Below are positions 36,785 through 46,292 of a stretch of DNA of 64,000 bases, one piece after another. The notes below the pieces were generated by a model. It made no database searches, had not been told where the DNA came from, and saw only the letters and a list, made by a program, of their open reading frames with translations. Both the position numbers and the translations under genes were made by a program. The DNA lies in contig PLAH01000040.1 of the NCBI GenBank assembly GCA_003134045.1, forward strand, positions 1 through 64,000. Direction: 5' to 3'. This DNA comes from Gammaproteobacteria bacterium. GTDB lineage: Bacteria; Pseudomonadota; Gammaproteobacteria; Steroidobacterales; Steroidobacteraceae. Within the stretch, counting starts at the first letter, position 1, and the number at the start of each line of letters is the position of its first letter.

Positions 36785-38708
36785 CGGACTCCTCGGACGG
36801 CGGATTGAGGATCGCATCGATGGCCGCAACCGTTTCCGGGTGGTACCCGGGACGCGCCAATGCATACACCCGCTTCGCCTGCGCGGCGCCGGCGGGCGTT
36901 TTCATCAATTCCTCGTACAGCGGGGCGATGAGTTTGCGGCGGCCGATCGTCTGCAAATAATCCTCGAGTCGACCGTAGCCCGGCTGATAGCGGCTGCGGA
37001 TCACCAACAGGAACCAGCTATGGCCGATTTCGGCATTGGCCGTGTGCGTGAATTCGAACCACTGGTCGAGCTCCTTCATCTGCGCCGTGCTCAAACTTGC
37101 CGGCATATTATCCAGGAAATACAGCCATTGCTGCGCCGCCCAACCGCTCGAATCCAGTTTCAGTCGCTTGGGGGCCAGGCCGCCGCCGAGCCACGCCGCG
37201 CGCGCCTGATCCACCGGCGCAAACTCGCCCGACACCGGCAGCACCGCATCGTCCGGCAGGCCGGGTGCGGACACCCAGGCCGTCACTTCATCGCGGCTGA
37301 CCACGCCGGGATAGCGGTCGAGCAAATTCTCCTGAAGATAGGCTGCGAATTGCTCGGTGGTAATGCTCTTGAAGGCAAAATGATCGAAATAGCCGCGCAG
37401 GAACGCGTCGAAATGGTCGCGTCCGAACTTGGCGTCGAGATAGGTCAGAAACAGCCGGCCCTTTTCGTAGGGTATGGCGCTGAACACCGCGTCCGGATCG
37501 CGGCCCCGCAGATCGATCGCGAGAATCTGATCCGCGGGCTCGAGCCTGGCCAAGTCGTCCCGCAACTCCCGCAGACCCAACACCCGCTCCATCATCTCGC
37601 GCTTCTCGCCGTACACCGCGCCGACGATGCGGCTCTCCAGATAATCGGTGAACCCTTCGTTGAGCCACAGGTCGCGCCAGGTGGCGTTGCTCACCAGATT
37701 GCCCGACCAGGAATGCGCCAACTCGTGCGCGATCACCGAGACCAGACTTTTATCGCCGGCGATCACCGTCGGCGTGATGAACGACAAGCGCGGATTCTCC
37801 ATGCCGCCCACGGGGAAACTCGGCGGCAGCACCAAGATGTCGTAGCGGTCCCAGCGATAAGGCCCGAACAGCTTCTCGCTGGTTTCGATCATGGACTCGG
37901 TGTCGGCGAACTCCTGGGCGGCGGCCTTCACCAGGGGCTTCTCCGCATAGACGCCGGTCCGGGGTCCGGTCTCCTTGAACGCAAGGTCGCCGACGGCGAG
38001 CGCGATCAGATAGGAGGGCACGGCTTCCGGCATGGTGAACGTGTACAGCCCGTTGCGCGGCGCCTTCGGATCGTTCTTGGCGCTCATCACCGCCACCACG
38101 TCCGTGGGAGTATGGATGGTGGCCGTATAGGTGACCCGAACCTGGGGTGTGTCCTGCAACGGGATCCAGCTGCGGGCACCGATGGGTTCGGACTGGGTGT
38201 AGAAAAAGCCGCGTTTCTTCCCGGCGGTTTGTCGCGGCGTCAGCCATTGCAGGGCGGGCGCGGTGGGCGAGGTCTCATAGTCGATGCGCACGAACAGCGT
38301 CGGCTTGGTCGACGGCGGCACTTCGATCACGAGCGCCTGGCCCAGGATGGGGTCCTTCTTCTGAAAATGAAACGGACGGCTCACCCAGGTGGTTTCGCTC
38401 TTGGAGGTCGCGCCGAGCACGTCCTGCGCCTTCACGGTGACATCGCTCACGTTCAAATCGCGCGTGTCGAGAATGAGCTCGGTCGCGTTCGGATCGAGGC
38501 GTTTGATCTGCAGTCCGACCACGCCGCGCAGGGTTTTGAAGTAAGGATCGACGCGCAGATCGAGTTCCAGACGCGTCACCCGAAACTGCTCGACGTTGGC
38601 GAAGGAATGGTAATCGAGTCCCGGCTGCATCGGCGCAAGGTCGGCCGCCGCAGCGCCGGCCAGACTCAAACCCGTGAGCACCAGGCCCGCGAGACAAGAA
38701 CGGAGCAT
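36774..38708 (-). CDS. M1 family metallopeptidase (aminopeptidase / LTA4-hydrolase-like)
   Basis: GGMENPRLSFITPTVIAGDKSLVSVIAHELAHSWSGNLVSNATWRDLWLNEGFTDYLE; signal peptide. Confidence 0.96.
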   Translation of the reverse strand: MLRSCLAGLVLTGLSLAGAAAADLAPMQPGLDYHSFANVEQFRVTRLELDLRVDPYFKTLRGVVGLQIKRLDPNATELILDTRDLNVSDVTVKAQDVLGATSKSETTWVSRPFHFQKKDPILGQALVIEVPPSTKPTLFVRIDYETSPTAPALQWLTPRQTAGKKRGFFYTQSEPIGARSWIPLQDTPQVRVTYTATIHTPTDVVAVMSAKNDPKAPRNGLYTFTMPEAVPSYLIALAVGDLAFKETGPRTGVYAEKPLVKAAAQEFADTESMIETSEKLFGPYRWDRYDILVLPPSFPVGGMENPRLSFITPTVIAGDKSLVSVIAHELAHSWSGNLVSNATWRDLWLNEGFTDYLESRIVGAVYGEKREMMERVLGLRELRDDLARLEPADQILAIDLRGRDPDAVFSAIPYEKGRLFLTYLDAKFGRDHFDAFLRGYFDHFAFKSITTEQFAAYLQENLLDRYPGVVSRDEVTAWVSAPGLPDDAVLPVSGEFAPVDQARAAWLGGGLAPKRLKLDSSGWAAQQWLYFLDNMPASLSTAQMKELDQWFEFTHTANAEIGHSWFLLVIRSRYQPGYGRLEDYLQTIGRRKLIAPLYEELMKTPAGAAQAKRVYALARPGYHPETVAAIDAILNPPSEESDEQ

Positions 38709-38723
38709 GACGATCTCGATTGC

Positions 38724-39947
38724 TTATTGCGTGGAGGGTTGCGACTGACTGACCGGCGGCGCCTTGGCCTGGCCGTTGACGAGGTCGTTGAAGGTCTTCT
38801 CGTCGACCAGCAGTCCCGTTTTGCCGTCCCAATTCGATCCTTCCGGCAGACTATTCTCGACCAGCAGGGACTGGGAAACCACGGCATCGACGCCGTCGTG
38901 GCCGCCGGTCACGGGCACCGGAACGGCGCGCGGCGAGTGGGCAAGATCGCCGACCCGCTGCCAGTCGATGTCGTTGTCCTGAGCCGACACTTCCTTTTGA
39001 TCCGAGGCTTGTTTGCGGGCCTTCGGGCTCAAGAGATGCGCGAGCAGCCGGTTGCGGTTCCTGCTCCAGTCGCGCGAATCGTCCTCCATGACCGCATACG
39101 CCTGAAAGTACAGCGTGCCCTCGCGCCGGCCGAACAGATACGGCTGATTGACCACCGTGACTTTCGTGCCGATCGGAATCAAGTCGAAGAACACGGCGAT
39201 ATCCTCCGGATACAGCCGCATGCAGCCGTGACTCGAGCGCATGCCCACCCCGTACGGTTTGTTGGTGCCGTGAATGAGGTAACTGGGCCAGCTCAAGCGG
39301 AACATGTACTGGCCCAAGGGATTGTCGGGGCCGGCGGGGACGGTCGCGGGCAGCTTCTCGCCGTTCTCGGCGTGCTCATCCCGCACGGATTTGGGCACCA
39401 CCCACACCGGATCCTTGGTGCGGCTGACGATTTTGGCGGTGCCTTCGGGGGTCCTCCAGCCCACTCGGCCGATCCCGATGGGATGGGTGTACACGACCGG
39501 CTGCTCGCCCTTCTTGTGCGGCGGGTAGTAGAAAATGCGCATCGCGGCCACGTCCACCACCACCCCCTCATGGGGCGCCGCCGGCAGAACGAACTGCGTC
39601 GGCACGACCACCTCGCGCCCCACTCCCGGCAGCCACGCATCGACGCCGGGATTCGCGAGCAGGATTTCTTCGTAGCCCACGTCGAACCGGCGTGCGATAT
39701 CGGGCAGCGTATCTTCCTTGCCGACCACGGTTTTTTGCACGTAGCCGACGACCTCGGTGTTCGCGTCGATCTCGAATCGGTGAGTGGCCACCGGCTTCGG
39801 CAATTCGGGGGCGGGAGGCGCTTCCTTCACGACGGGCGGCGGTTCATGAGACACGCGATGGAACAGCGAGCAGCCGGCAACACTCGATCCCAGCAGCAGC
39901 GCCGACAGCATCCGCCGGTGTGACCATTCGATTACAGCTTTTACCAT
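38724..39947 (-). CDS. L,D-transpeptidase (YkuD domain) with LysM-like region
   Basis: VGKEDTLPDIARRFDVGYEEILLANPGVDAWLPGVG, YLIHGTNKPYGVGMRSSHGCMRLYPEDIAVFF. Confidence 0.95.
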   Translation of the reverse strand: MVKAVIEWSHRRMLSALLLGSSVAGCSLFHRVSHEPPPVVKEAPPAPELPKPVATHRFEIDANTEVVGYVQKTVVGKEDTLPDIARRFDVGYEEILLANPGVDAWLPGVGREVVVPTQFVLPAAPHEGVVVDVAAMRIFYYPPHKKGEQPVVYTHPIGIGRVGWRTPEGTAKIVSRTKDPVWVVPKSVRDEHAENGEKLPATVPAGPDNPLGQYMFRLSWPSYLIHGTNKPYGVGMRSSHGCMRLYPEDIAVFFDLIPIGTKVTVVNQPYLFGRREGTLYFQAYAVMEDDSRDWSRNRNRLLAHLLSPKARKQASDQKEVSAQDNDIDWQRVGDLAHSPRAVPVPVTGGHDGVDAVVSQSLLVENSLPEGSNWDGKTGLLVDEKTFNDLVNGQAKAPPVSQSQPSTQ

Positions 39948-39955
39948 GCGCCTAT

Positions 39956-40468
39956 CTACAGCAAAGTCGGGCGGTCAGGCAATTGGTTGCGCGCGGCGAC
40001 AGGGTGACCGGGTACCGGCGGGAAGTGGCGGGCCAGCAACGTCCCGACCGCGTCGACCCCGGCGATCGCCCCGGCCTGGAAGCGTCCGGCCCGGAAATGT
40101 TCTTCCATGAGCCGGCAGACGGCCTCCCACTCGGCCGGGCTCACATGCCCCTGAAAACCGCGGTCCGCGACGATTTCCACGCCTCGATCCGCCAGCTGAA
40201 CGTAAATGAGCACGCCATTGTTGTGTTCCGTGTCCCACACCCGTAGCTGGGCAAATACGTCGAGCGCGCGGGCGCGGGCACTCATTTCGTTGAGGATGTG
40301 CAACGGCGCGAGCGAGGTCTCGATCGCGAAACGAATCTCGCCGGCATGCGTCCGCTCGGCGCGGCCCACGGCCGCTTCGATGGCATCCAGCGCGGTCTTC
40401 GGGAACAGCAGCCGCGTTCGCCAATGCGGCGCCACCACATGCCGCAGCAGACGCGTGAGGCGCATCAC
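39956..40468 (-). CDS. TPM-domain protein
   Basis: AERTHAGEIRFAIETSLAP...VWDTEHNNGVLIYVQLADRGVEIVADRGFQGHV. Confidence 0.82.
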   Translation of the reverse strand: MMRLTRLLRHVVAPHWRTRLLFPKTALDAIEAAVGRAERTHAGEIRFAIETSLAPLHILNEMSARARALDVFAQLRVWDTEHNNGVLIYVQLADRGVEIVADRGFQGHVSPAEWEAVCRLMEEHFRAGRFQAGAIAGVDAVGTLLARHFPPVPGHPVAARNQLPDRPTLL

Positions 40469-41352
40469 CAGCTACCCGAGGCGCCGCCGCCGCTGAAGCC
40501 GCCGCCGCCGCCGCCGAAACCGCCACCGCCGCTGCGGCCGCCGAAGCCCCCGCCCAATCCGCCCCCGAATCCGCCACCCCAGCCGCCGCCGCCCGCCGAC
40601 CAGCCGCGCGAGGACCCGAGCAACAGCGCGAACAAGAATCCGATCACCCCGGCCCCCACGCCGACGGGCAGCAGGTGACTCAACAACCACGCGATACCGC
40701 CCGCGAGACCGCCGGTCGCAATCGACCCGAACAGCCGTCCGAACAGGCTGCGCAACACGCCGCTGGCGACGAAAACGACGACCAGCAGCAGCGGCAACAG
40801 ATTGCCCAAGCCGCCGTGGCGCTCCCACTTCTTGTCGGGTTCCGGTAACGGTTCGCCATTGACCACGGCAACGATTTGATCGACGCCGGCCTCGATGCCG
40901 CCGTCGTAGTCGCCGAGCTTGAAATGCGGCGTGATGGTGTCGGTGATGATGCGATTTGCGATCGCGTCGGGAAGCGCGCCCTCCAATCCCCGGCCCACTT
41001 CGATGCGCACGCGGCGGTCGTTCTTGGCGACCAGCAGGATCGCACCGTCATCGACGCCCTTGCGGCCCAGTTTCCACTGGTCGGCGACACGGATGCCGTA
41101 CTGCTCGATTTCTTCCGGCTGGGTGGTGGGCACGATCAGAACGGCGATCTGGCTCCCCTTCTGAGCCTCGAAAGCCGCCAGCTTGGTCTCCATCCGGTTC
41201 ACCGTCTCGCCGGAGAGCGTGCCGGTCAAATCGGTCACCCGCGCCGTCAGCTGCGGCACCGCCACGTCGGCGCGGGCAAACAGCGCGACCAGCAGCAGCG
41301 CGCTGGTGGCAATCCGACCGAGGCGGTTCGACTGAATCACTCGGGAGGGAAC
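40465..41352 (-). CDS. TPM-domain protein (YgcG-like) with Gly-rich C-terminus
   Basis: VTDLTGTLSGETVNRMETKLAAFEAQKGSQIAVLIVPTTQPEEIEQYGIRVADQWKLGRKGVDDGAILLVAKNDRRVRIEVG; GGGFGGGGGGFSGGGASGSW tail; start inferred. Confidence 0.9.
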   Translation of the reverse strand, partial: VPSRVIQSNRLGRIATSALLLVALFARADVAVPQLTARVTDLTGTLSGETVNRMETKLAAFEAQKGSQIAVLIVPTTQPEEIEQYGIRVADQWKLGRKGVDDGAILLVAKNDRRVRIEVGRGLEGALPDAIANRIITDTITPHFKLGDYDGGIEAGVDQIVAVVNGEPLPEPDKKWERHGGLGNLLPLLLVVVFVASGVLRSLFGRLFGSIATGGLAGGIAWLLSHLLPVGVGAGVIGFLFALLLGSSRGWSAGGGGWGGGFGGGLGGGFGGRSGGGGFGGGGGGFSGGGASGSW

Positions 41353-41356
41353 CCTG

Positions 41357-42055
41357 CTAAGGAGCCCGCGTTCGGTCCGGCGCGGCGGGTGCGGCACCGG
41401 GTGTCGCCGCGGGGGGCGGTCCGTTCATGGCGGGAGCAGTCGCCGGCGGCAGCGCCCCGGCGGAAGGTCCGCCGAAGTCCACGGTGGGCGGCTTGGAGAT
41501 CACCGCTTCGTTCTCGACCGCAAAATTGGGTTTCGGTTTGTAGCCAAAGGCCATGGCCGTCAAATTGCCGGGGAAGGAGCGCACCGTGACGTTGTAGTTC
41601 TGCACCGCCTGGATGTAGCGATTGCGGGCCACCGTGATGCGATTTTCCGTACCCTCGAGCTGCGCCTGCAAATCGCGGAAATTCTGATCGGACTTCAATT
41701 GCGGGTAGTTCTCCGTGACCACCATGAGACGCGACAGCGCGCCGGACAGCTCGCCCTGCGCCGCTTGAAATTTGGCGAACGCAGCGGGGTCGTTGACCAG
41801 TTCGGGGGTCGCCCGGATCGAGCCGACCTTGGCGCGCGCGTCGGTCACCCCCAACAGAACGGTCTGCTCCTGGATGGCGAAACCCTTGACGGTGTTCACT
41901 AAATTCGGAATCAGATCGGCGCGCCGCTGATATTGGTTGAGGACTTCAGACCAGGCCGATTTGACCTGTTCATCCTGCGCCTGCATGGCGTTGTAACCAC
42001 AGCCCGACAAGAGCAAACCGGCGAACATCAGCAGGACCGAAGCGCGTTTTCCCAT
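41357..42055 (-). CDS. lemA: LemA family lipoprotein
   Basis: LLMFAGLLLSGCGYNAMQAQDEQVKSAWSEVLNQYQRRADLIPNLVNTVKGFA. Confidence 0.95.
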   Translation of the reverse strand: MGKRASVLLMFAGLLLSGCGYNAMQAQDEQVKSAWSEVLNQYQRRADLIPNLVNTVKGFAIQEQTVLLGVTDARAKVGSIRATPELVNDPAAFAKFQAAQGELSGALSRLMVVTENYPQLKSDQNFRDLQAQLEGTENRITVARNRYIQAVQNYNVTVRSFPGNLTAMAFGYKPKPNFAVENEAVISKPPTVDFGGPSAGALPPATAPAMNGPPPAATPGAAPAAPDRTRAP

Positions 42056-42110
42056 GATCGACCCCTTCGCCCCTCGAATTGGGAGCACGGTACGGAGTCT
42101 ACCACCGACT

Positions 42111-42141
42111 AAAAAAAAGCCCCGAGTGATGCACTCAGGGC
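42111..42141 (-). terminator. Rho-independent terminator upstream of lemA
   Basis: Minus-strand GCCCTGAGTG-CAT-CACTCGGGGC followed by T8. Confidence 0.85.
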
Positions 42142-42201
42142 GGAGATGCGGACTTCAATGAAGGGAAGTAAAGCCCGCTAGGGGATCCGAACCAGCCGCC
42201 T

Positions 42202-42399
42202 TTAGTGCAGTTGGTGCCATTGCAGGACTTGGATATCGGTCTCCTCCAAGTCGAAGCTCCGCGCCAGCATTTTGGCGATATCGCGGTTGCCCTGCACCTT
42301 GCCCGACTGACCGAGCAGTTCGACGACACCGCGATATTCGCTGTATTCGATGGCGTCTTCCGACTGTGCGATAAAGTGAGTGTAGTATTTGGCGCTCAT
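42202..42399 (-). CDS. Small hypothetical protein (65 aa)
   Basis: MSAKYYTHFIAQSEDAIEYSEYRGVVELLGQSGKVQGNRDIAKMLARSFDLEETDIQVLQWHQLH; followed by a terminator. Confidence 0.65.
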   Translation of the reverse strand: MSAKYYTHFIAQSEDAIEYSEYRGVVELLGQSGKVQGNRDIAKMLARSFDLEETDIQVLQWHQLH

Positions 42400-42510
42400 G
42401 GGTACGCAGCTTAAAGACATCGGGCACGGTCAATCTGTGAGCAAACGCTCAAACGTCCCTGACTGCATCAGAAGCGGTTCACGTCTTTAGCGATCCACGT
42501 ATATTGCACT

Positions 42511-43053
42511 GTGTCACGATACCGACCGCCCACCACGCCGGGCTCCAAATACATCACTCCGGAAGGTGCAAAGCGGCTGCGCGACGAACTCGATCGGCTC
42601 TGGCTCGACGAACGCCCCCGCGTCACGATCGCCGTATCCGAAGCGGCCGCGCAGGGCGACCGCTCGGAGAACGCCGAATACACCTACGGCAAGAAGCGCC
42701 TGCATGAAATCGACCGCCGAGTCCGATACTTACGCAAACGGCTCGAAGGCATGACCATCGTCGATCCGGATCCGGCCGCCGGCGGACCCGGCGCGGCCCG
42801 ACGCGACCCGCGGCGCGTTCACTTCGGCGCATGGATACGGCTCGAGCATGCCGATGGGAAGCTGCGCTGGTATCGCATCGTCGGCCCGGACGAATTCGAT
42901 ATGGCGAGCGACTACGTCAGCATGGATTCGCCGCTCGGCCGTAGCCTGCTGGGCAAGCGCATCGATGACGAGGTGTGGGTTGCGCTGCCGGGCGGGCCCG
43001 GCAGTATGGTGATCGTCGCGGTCAGCTACGGACCTCGTCCCCGAGATCCGTAG
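42511..43053 (+). CDS. greB: Transcription elongation factor GreB
   Basis: PGSKYITPEGAKRLRDELDRLWLDERPRVTIAVSEAAAQGDRSENAEYTYGKKRLHEIDRRVRYLRKRL. Confidence 0.95.
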   Translation: MSRYRPPTTPGSKYITPEGAKRLRDELDRLWLDERPRVTIAVSEAAAQGDRSENAEYTYGKKRLHEIDRRVRYLRKRLEGMTIVDPDPAAGGPGAARRDPRRVHFGAWIRLEHADGKLRWYRIVGPDEFDMASDYVSMDSPLGRSLLGKRIDDEVWVALPGGPGSMVIVAVSYGPRPRDP

Positions 43054-43068
43054 CGCCGCCGGCCGTTG

Positions 43069-44487
43069 CTAGACGACTCGAACGTTCTTGAACTGCCAAG
43101 GATCCGACTTGTCCAGATCCTCGTCGAACAATTCGCCGCGCTGATACAACGGCGTCCAGTCCGTGTACTCGCCGACGACCGTGCCCAGGTAGGGCATGCA
43201 GATGCCGAGCGGCCTCGCGAAGTCCATGTCGTCCGGCTCGACCACACCGCGAGTCGGATTTTCCATCGCCCAGATCATGCCGGCCAATGCCGCCGAGGTG
43301 ACCTGCAAGCTGGTGGCGCTGTTGAAGGGCGCCAGTTTTCGCGCCTCGCCGATGGACAGTTGCGACCCGTACCAATAGGCGTTTTTCCGGTGCCCCGCGA
43401 GGAGCACGCCGAGTTCGTCGATCCCCTGGCTGATCTCATTCATCATGATTCGCTTCTTGTCCTGCAGATGCCAGTTGCGGCCGGCAAACTCATGCACGGA
43501 CAGCACGGCGTTGTCGCAGGGATGATAGGCATAGTGCGTCGTTGGCCGGTAGACGACGCGGTCGCCGTCTTGCACGGTGTAGTAGTCGGCGAGCGAGATG
43601 GCTTCGGAATGCGTGATCAAAAAACCGTGGAAGTAACGCGCCTGCGGGGTCCACGTGCGAACCCGAGTGCTCGCCCCGGGCCGGTTCAAGTAGATGGCGC
43701 AGCCCGATCCGGCCGAGTGGCGGCCGCCGTCCGCGGGGAAATGCCTTTCGTGAGTGCCCCAACCGAGCTCCGCCGGTTGCGCGCCTTCGCTCACGAAGCC
43801 GTCGACCGACCAGGTGTTGACGAACTCGTTCGGGGCCTTAGGGATGTTGGCCACCTGGGTGTCGCGTTCGGCGATGTGGATGACTTTGATGCCGAGCGTT
43901 TGCGCAAGTTTGGCCCATTCCTCGCGGCTGCTCGGCGCGCCGGGATCCACCGCGGTGTCCTTGGCGATATTGAGCAGCGCTTGCTTCACCAAATGCGAAA
44001 CCAAACCGGGATTCGCCCCGTGGGTCAGCACCGCGGTCGGCGCATTCTTGCTCCAGTTGCGAAGCTTCAACGCCCCCAGACGCATGGTGTAATTGCTGCG
44101 CGACTCCACCGTTGCGTTCGGATCCGTATAGCCGCCCGCCCACGGCTCGATGCAGGTGTCCAGATACAGCGCGCCCCGTTCACGCGCCAGTTCGATCAGC
44201 GCGACGCTCGACACATCGACCGATAGGTTCAGCAGGAAATCGCCCTCTTTCAGGAGGGGTTCCAAGATCTTGCGATAATTGTCGCGCGTCAGCGCGCTGC
44301 GAACGAACTTCACCCCGAATTGGTCGGCTTCCGCCCGTCCGGCATCTTCGGCGCTGACGATGGTAATGCGATCCGCCGAAGTGCCTATGTGACGCAAGAT
44401 CAGTGGCAAGATACCCTGTCCGATGCTGCCGAAACCCACAAATACGATCCTGCCCGCAAAATTCACATGCACTTCGTGTTGGCTCAT
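43069..44487 (-). CDS. hss: Homospermidine synthase
   Basis: 472 aa; FAGRIVFVGFGSIGQGILPLILRHI, CIEPWAGGYTD, LTHGANPGLVSHLVKQAL, AYHPCDNAVLSVHE. Confidence 0.93.
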   Translation of the reverse strand: MSQHEVHVNFAGRIVFVGFGSIGQGILPLILRHIGTSADRITIVSAEDAGRAEADQFGVKFVRSALTRDNYRKILEPLLKEGDFLLNLSVDVSSVALIELARERGALYLDTCIEPWAGGYTDPNATVESRSNYTMRLGALKLRNWSKNAPTAVLTHGANPGLVSHLVKQALLNIAKDTAVDPGAPSSREEWAKLAQTLGIKVIHIAERDTQVANIPKAPNEFVNTWSVDGFVSEGAQPAELGWGTHERHFPADGGRHSAGSGCAIYLNRPGASTRVRTWTPQARYFHGFLITHSEAISLADYYTVQDGDRVVYRPTTHYAYHPCDNAVLSVHEFAGRNWHLQDKKRIMMNEISQGIDELGVLLAGHRKNAYWYGSQLSIGEARKLAPFNSATSLQVTSAALAGMIWAMENPTRGVVEPDDMDFARPLGICMPYLGTVVGEYTDWTPLYQRGELFDEDLDKSDPWQFKNVRVV

Positions 44488-44594
44488 AATTTTCTTCCCA
44501 ATTTGTTTTTTCCTAAGGTTTTGATGACAAATACAGCTCGAGTGCGGCTCGAACTACCGGCGCCAGCCTACCTGGCGCTACACCCCACAACCGG

Positions 44595-45275
44595 TCAATT
44601 TCCCGGTGCGGAAGTACTGCGCCAATGGGGCGGATAGGTGCGTTCGTACCCGGGCAACGACTCGATGCGATGAATCCAGCGCGCGAGCGCGGGATAATTG
44701 CGCTCCATCGGCAGAAAGCGGGCGCCGAGTTCGGCCGCCGCCGCCTGGTCCAAAGCGCGCCGCAACAGTTGAATCCAGGGGAAAATCACCATATCGAGCG
44801 CGGAGTAATGCGTGCCCACGATCCATTCCTCCTTGCTCAAGCGGCCTTCGATGGTTCGCGCCTCGCGCGCGACCACGTGCATGGCATCGGTGAGCGCGTC
44901 GATATCCTCGGCCACCCGATCCGCGAAGATCGCGTTGATGATCTTCTGCACGGAGGGCTCGGCGTAGGCCTGGAATTCGCAGATCACCCGCATGATGACG
45001 CCCGCCTCCTCGGCATTCAGCCCGAAGATCGGCGGCTGCGGATACTTGAGGTCGAGATAATAGAGCACGGCAACCGACTCGAAGACCACGTAATCCCCGT
45101 CCTTCAACACCGGCAGCCGGCCGCGCGGGTTCATTTTCAGCATCTGCGGCGATTGGTGCTCCTGCTTGTCGAAATGCAGCAACTGCGATTCGTAAGCGAG
45201 CTTCTTGTGCTCCAGTGCCAATAGCACACGCCACGAAAACGGACTGCCGCTGCCCCAATAGAGAGTGAGTGCCAT
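44595..45275 (-). CDS. Glutathione S-transferase family protein
   Basis: MALTLYWGSGSPFSWRVLLALEHKKLAYESQLL...MNPRGRLPVLKDGDYVVFESVAVLYYL. Confidence 0.93.
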   Translation of the reverse strand: MALTLYWGSGSPFSWRVLLALEHKKLAYESQLLHFDKQEHQSPQMLKMNPRGRLPVLKDGDYVVFESVAVLYYLDLKYPQPPIFGLNAEEAGVIMRVICEFQAYAEPSVQKIINAIFADRVAEDIDALTDAMHVVAREARTIEGRLSKEEWIVGTHYSALDMVIFPWIQLLRRALDQAAAAELGARFLPMERNYPALARWIHRIESLPGYERTYPPHWRSTSAPGN

Positions 45276-45323
45276 GCGGCAATTGTAACGGATGCAGTCC
45301 TGTCGGCATCGCGATAAGCTCGA

Positions 45324-46214
45324 ATGATGAGTTTCACCACCCTGATCGATGTCGATTCGCTGGCCGGGTTGCTCGCGCAGCCGGGCAAGCCGCCGTCGGC
45401 GGTCGTCATATTGGATTGCCGTTTCGATTTGTCCGCGCCCGCCGCCGGCCGGCAAGCCTACTCGAGCGCGCATATTCCGGGCGCTCGCTATGCGGACCTC
45501 AATGAGGTCCTGGCAGGGCCGGTCTCTGCCGCCAGCGGCCGCCATCCCTTGCCTGCCCCCGAAGCGCTGGCCGAGCACTTCACCGCGCTCGGTGTGGGCC
45601 GCGAGTCGCAGGTCATCGCCTATGACGATGCGAACGGCTCCTTCGCCGCACGCGCATGGTGGCTGCTGCGCTGGCTTGGGCACGCCCGCGTCGCCGTGCT
45701 CGATGGCGGGTTCAAGGCCTGGCTGGCACGCGACGGCGCGATCGCGTCCGGCGAGCCCGAAACCGACGCCGTGCGACCCGCAATCCCCCTGCAGGTGAAC
45801 GTCGACGCCACGGCGGTGGCCACCGCCGCGGAAGTCTTGCGCGGCTTGCAGCAGCCCGCGCGATTGTTGGTGGACGCGCGGGCGGCCGAGCGCTACGCCG
45901 GTTCCGTCGAGCCTATCGACCCGGTGGGCGGCCACGTGCCGGGCGCCGTGAATCATCCCTTCACTCGCAACTTGAGAGCGGACGGCCGGTTCCTCGCCGC
46001 GCCGGAGTTGCGCCGGCTCTGGCAGGAAACCCTCGGCGGCCATGCGCCGGCGCAAGTCACCGTCATGTGTGGATCGGGGGTCACCGCCTGCCACGACCTG
46101 CTGGCCATGGAACTCGCCGGTCTACCCGGAGCGAAACTCTATGCAGGCTCATGGAGTGAGTGGATCCGCGATCCGGATCGTCCGGTCGCCCGCGGCAGCT
46201 CGCCCGGGCCCTGA
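45324..46214 (+). CDS. Two-domain rhodanese sulfurtransferase (SseA-like)
   Basis: AYSSAHIPGARYADLNEVLAG, HVPGAVNHPF, VTVMCGSGVTACHDLLAMELAG. Confidence 0.93.
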   Translation: MMSFTTLIDVDSLAGLLAQPGKPPSAVVILDCRFDLSAPAAGRQAYSSAHIPGARYADLNEVLAGPVSAASGRHPLPAPEALAEHFTALGVGRESQVIAYDDANGSFAARAWWLLRWLGHARVAVLDGGFKAWLARDGAIASGEPETDAVRPAIPLQVNVDATAVATAAEVLRGLQQPARLLVDARAAERYAGSVEPIDPVGGHVPGAVNHPFTRNLRADGRFLAAPELRRLWQETLGGHAPAQVTVMCGSGVTACHDLLAMELAGLPGAKLYAGSWSEWIRDPDRPVARGSSPGP

Positions 46215-46292
46215 GATTCCTACACTTTTATTACAGCGGCCGGCACCGGCCATCATTTACATGCAGCCCCAATTTGCTATCGTGCGCGCCAC

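Noticed and set aside
36579-39923. 1114-aa plus-strand ORF opposite the M1 peptidase and L,D-transpeptidase
   Set aside because: Very long but antisense to two convincing enzymes; His/Arg/Gln/Gly-rich composition without domains, as expected from codon bias in GC-rich DNA
40480-40620. CCG/GCC-rich triplet region resembling a simple-sequence element
   Set aside because: Fully explained as coding sequence for the Gly-rich tail of the TPM protein (minus strand)
44595-46094. 499-aa ORF ending in the GST domain
   Set aside because: N-terminal half is antisense to the rhodanese gene; GST starts at ATG 45275
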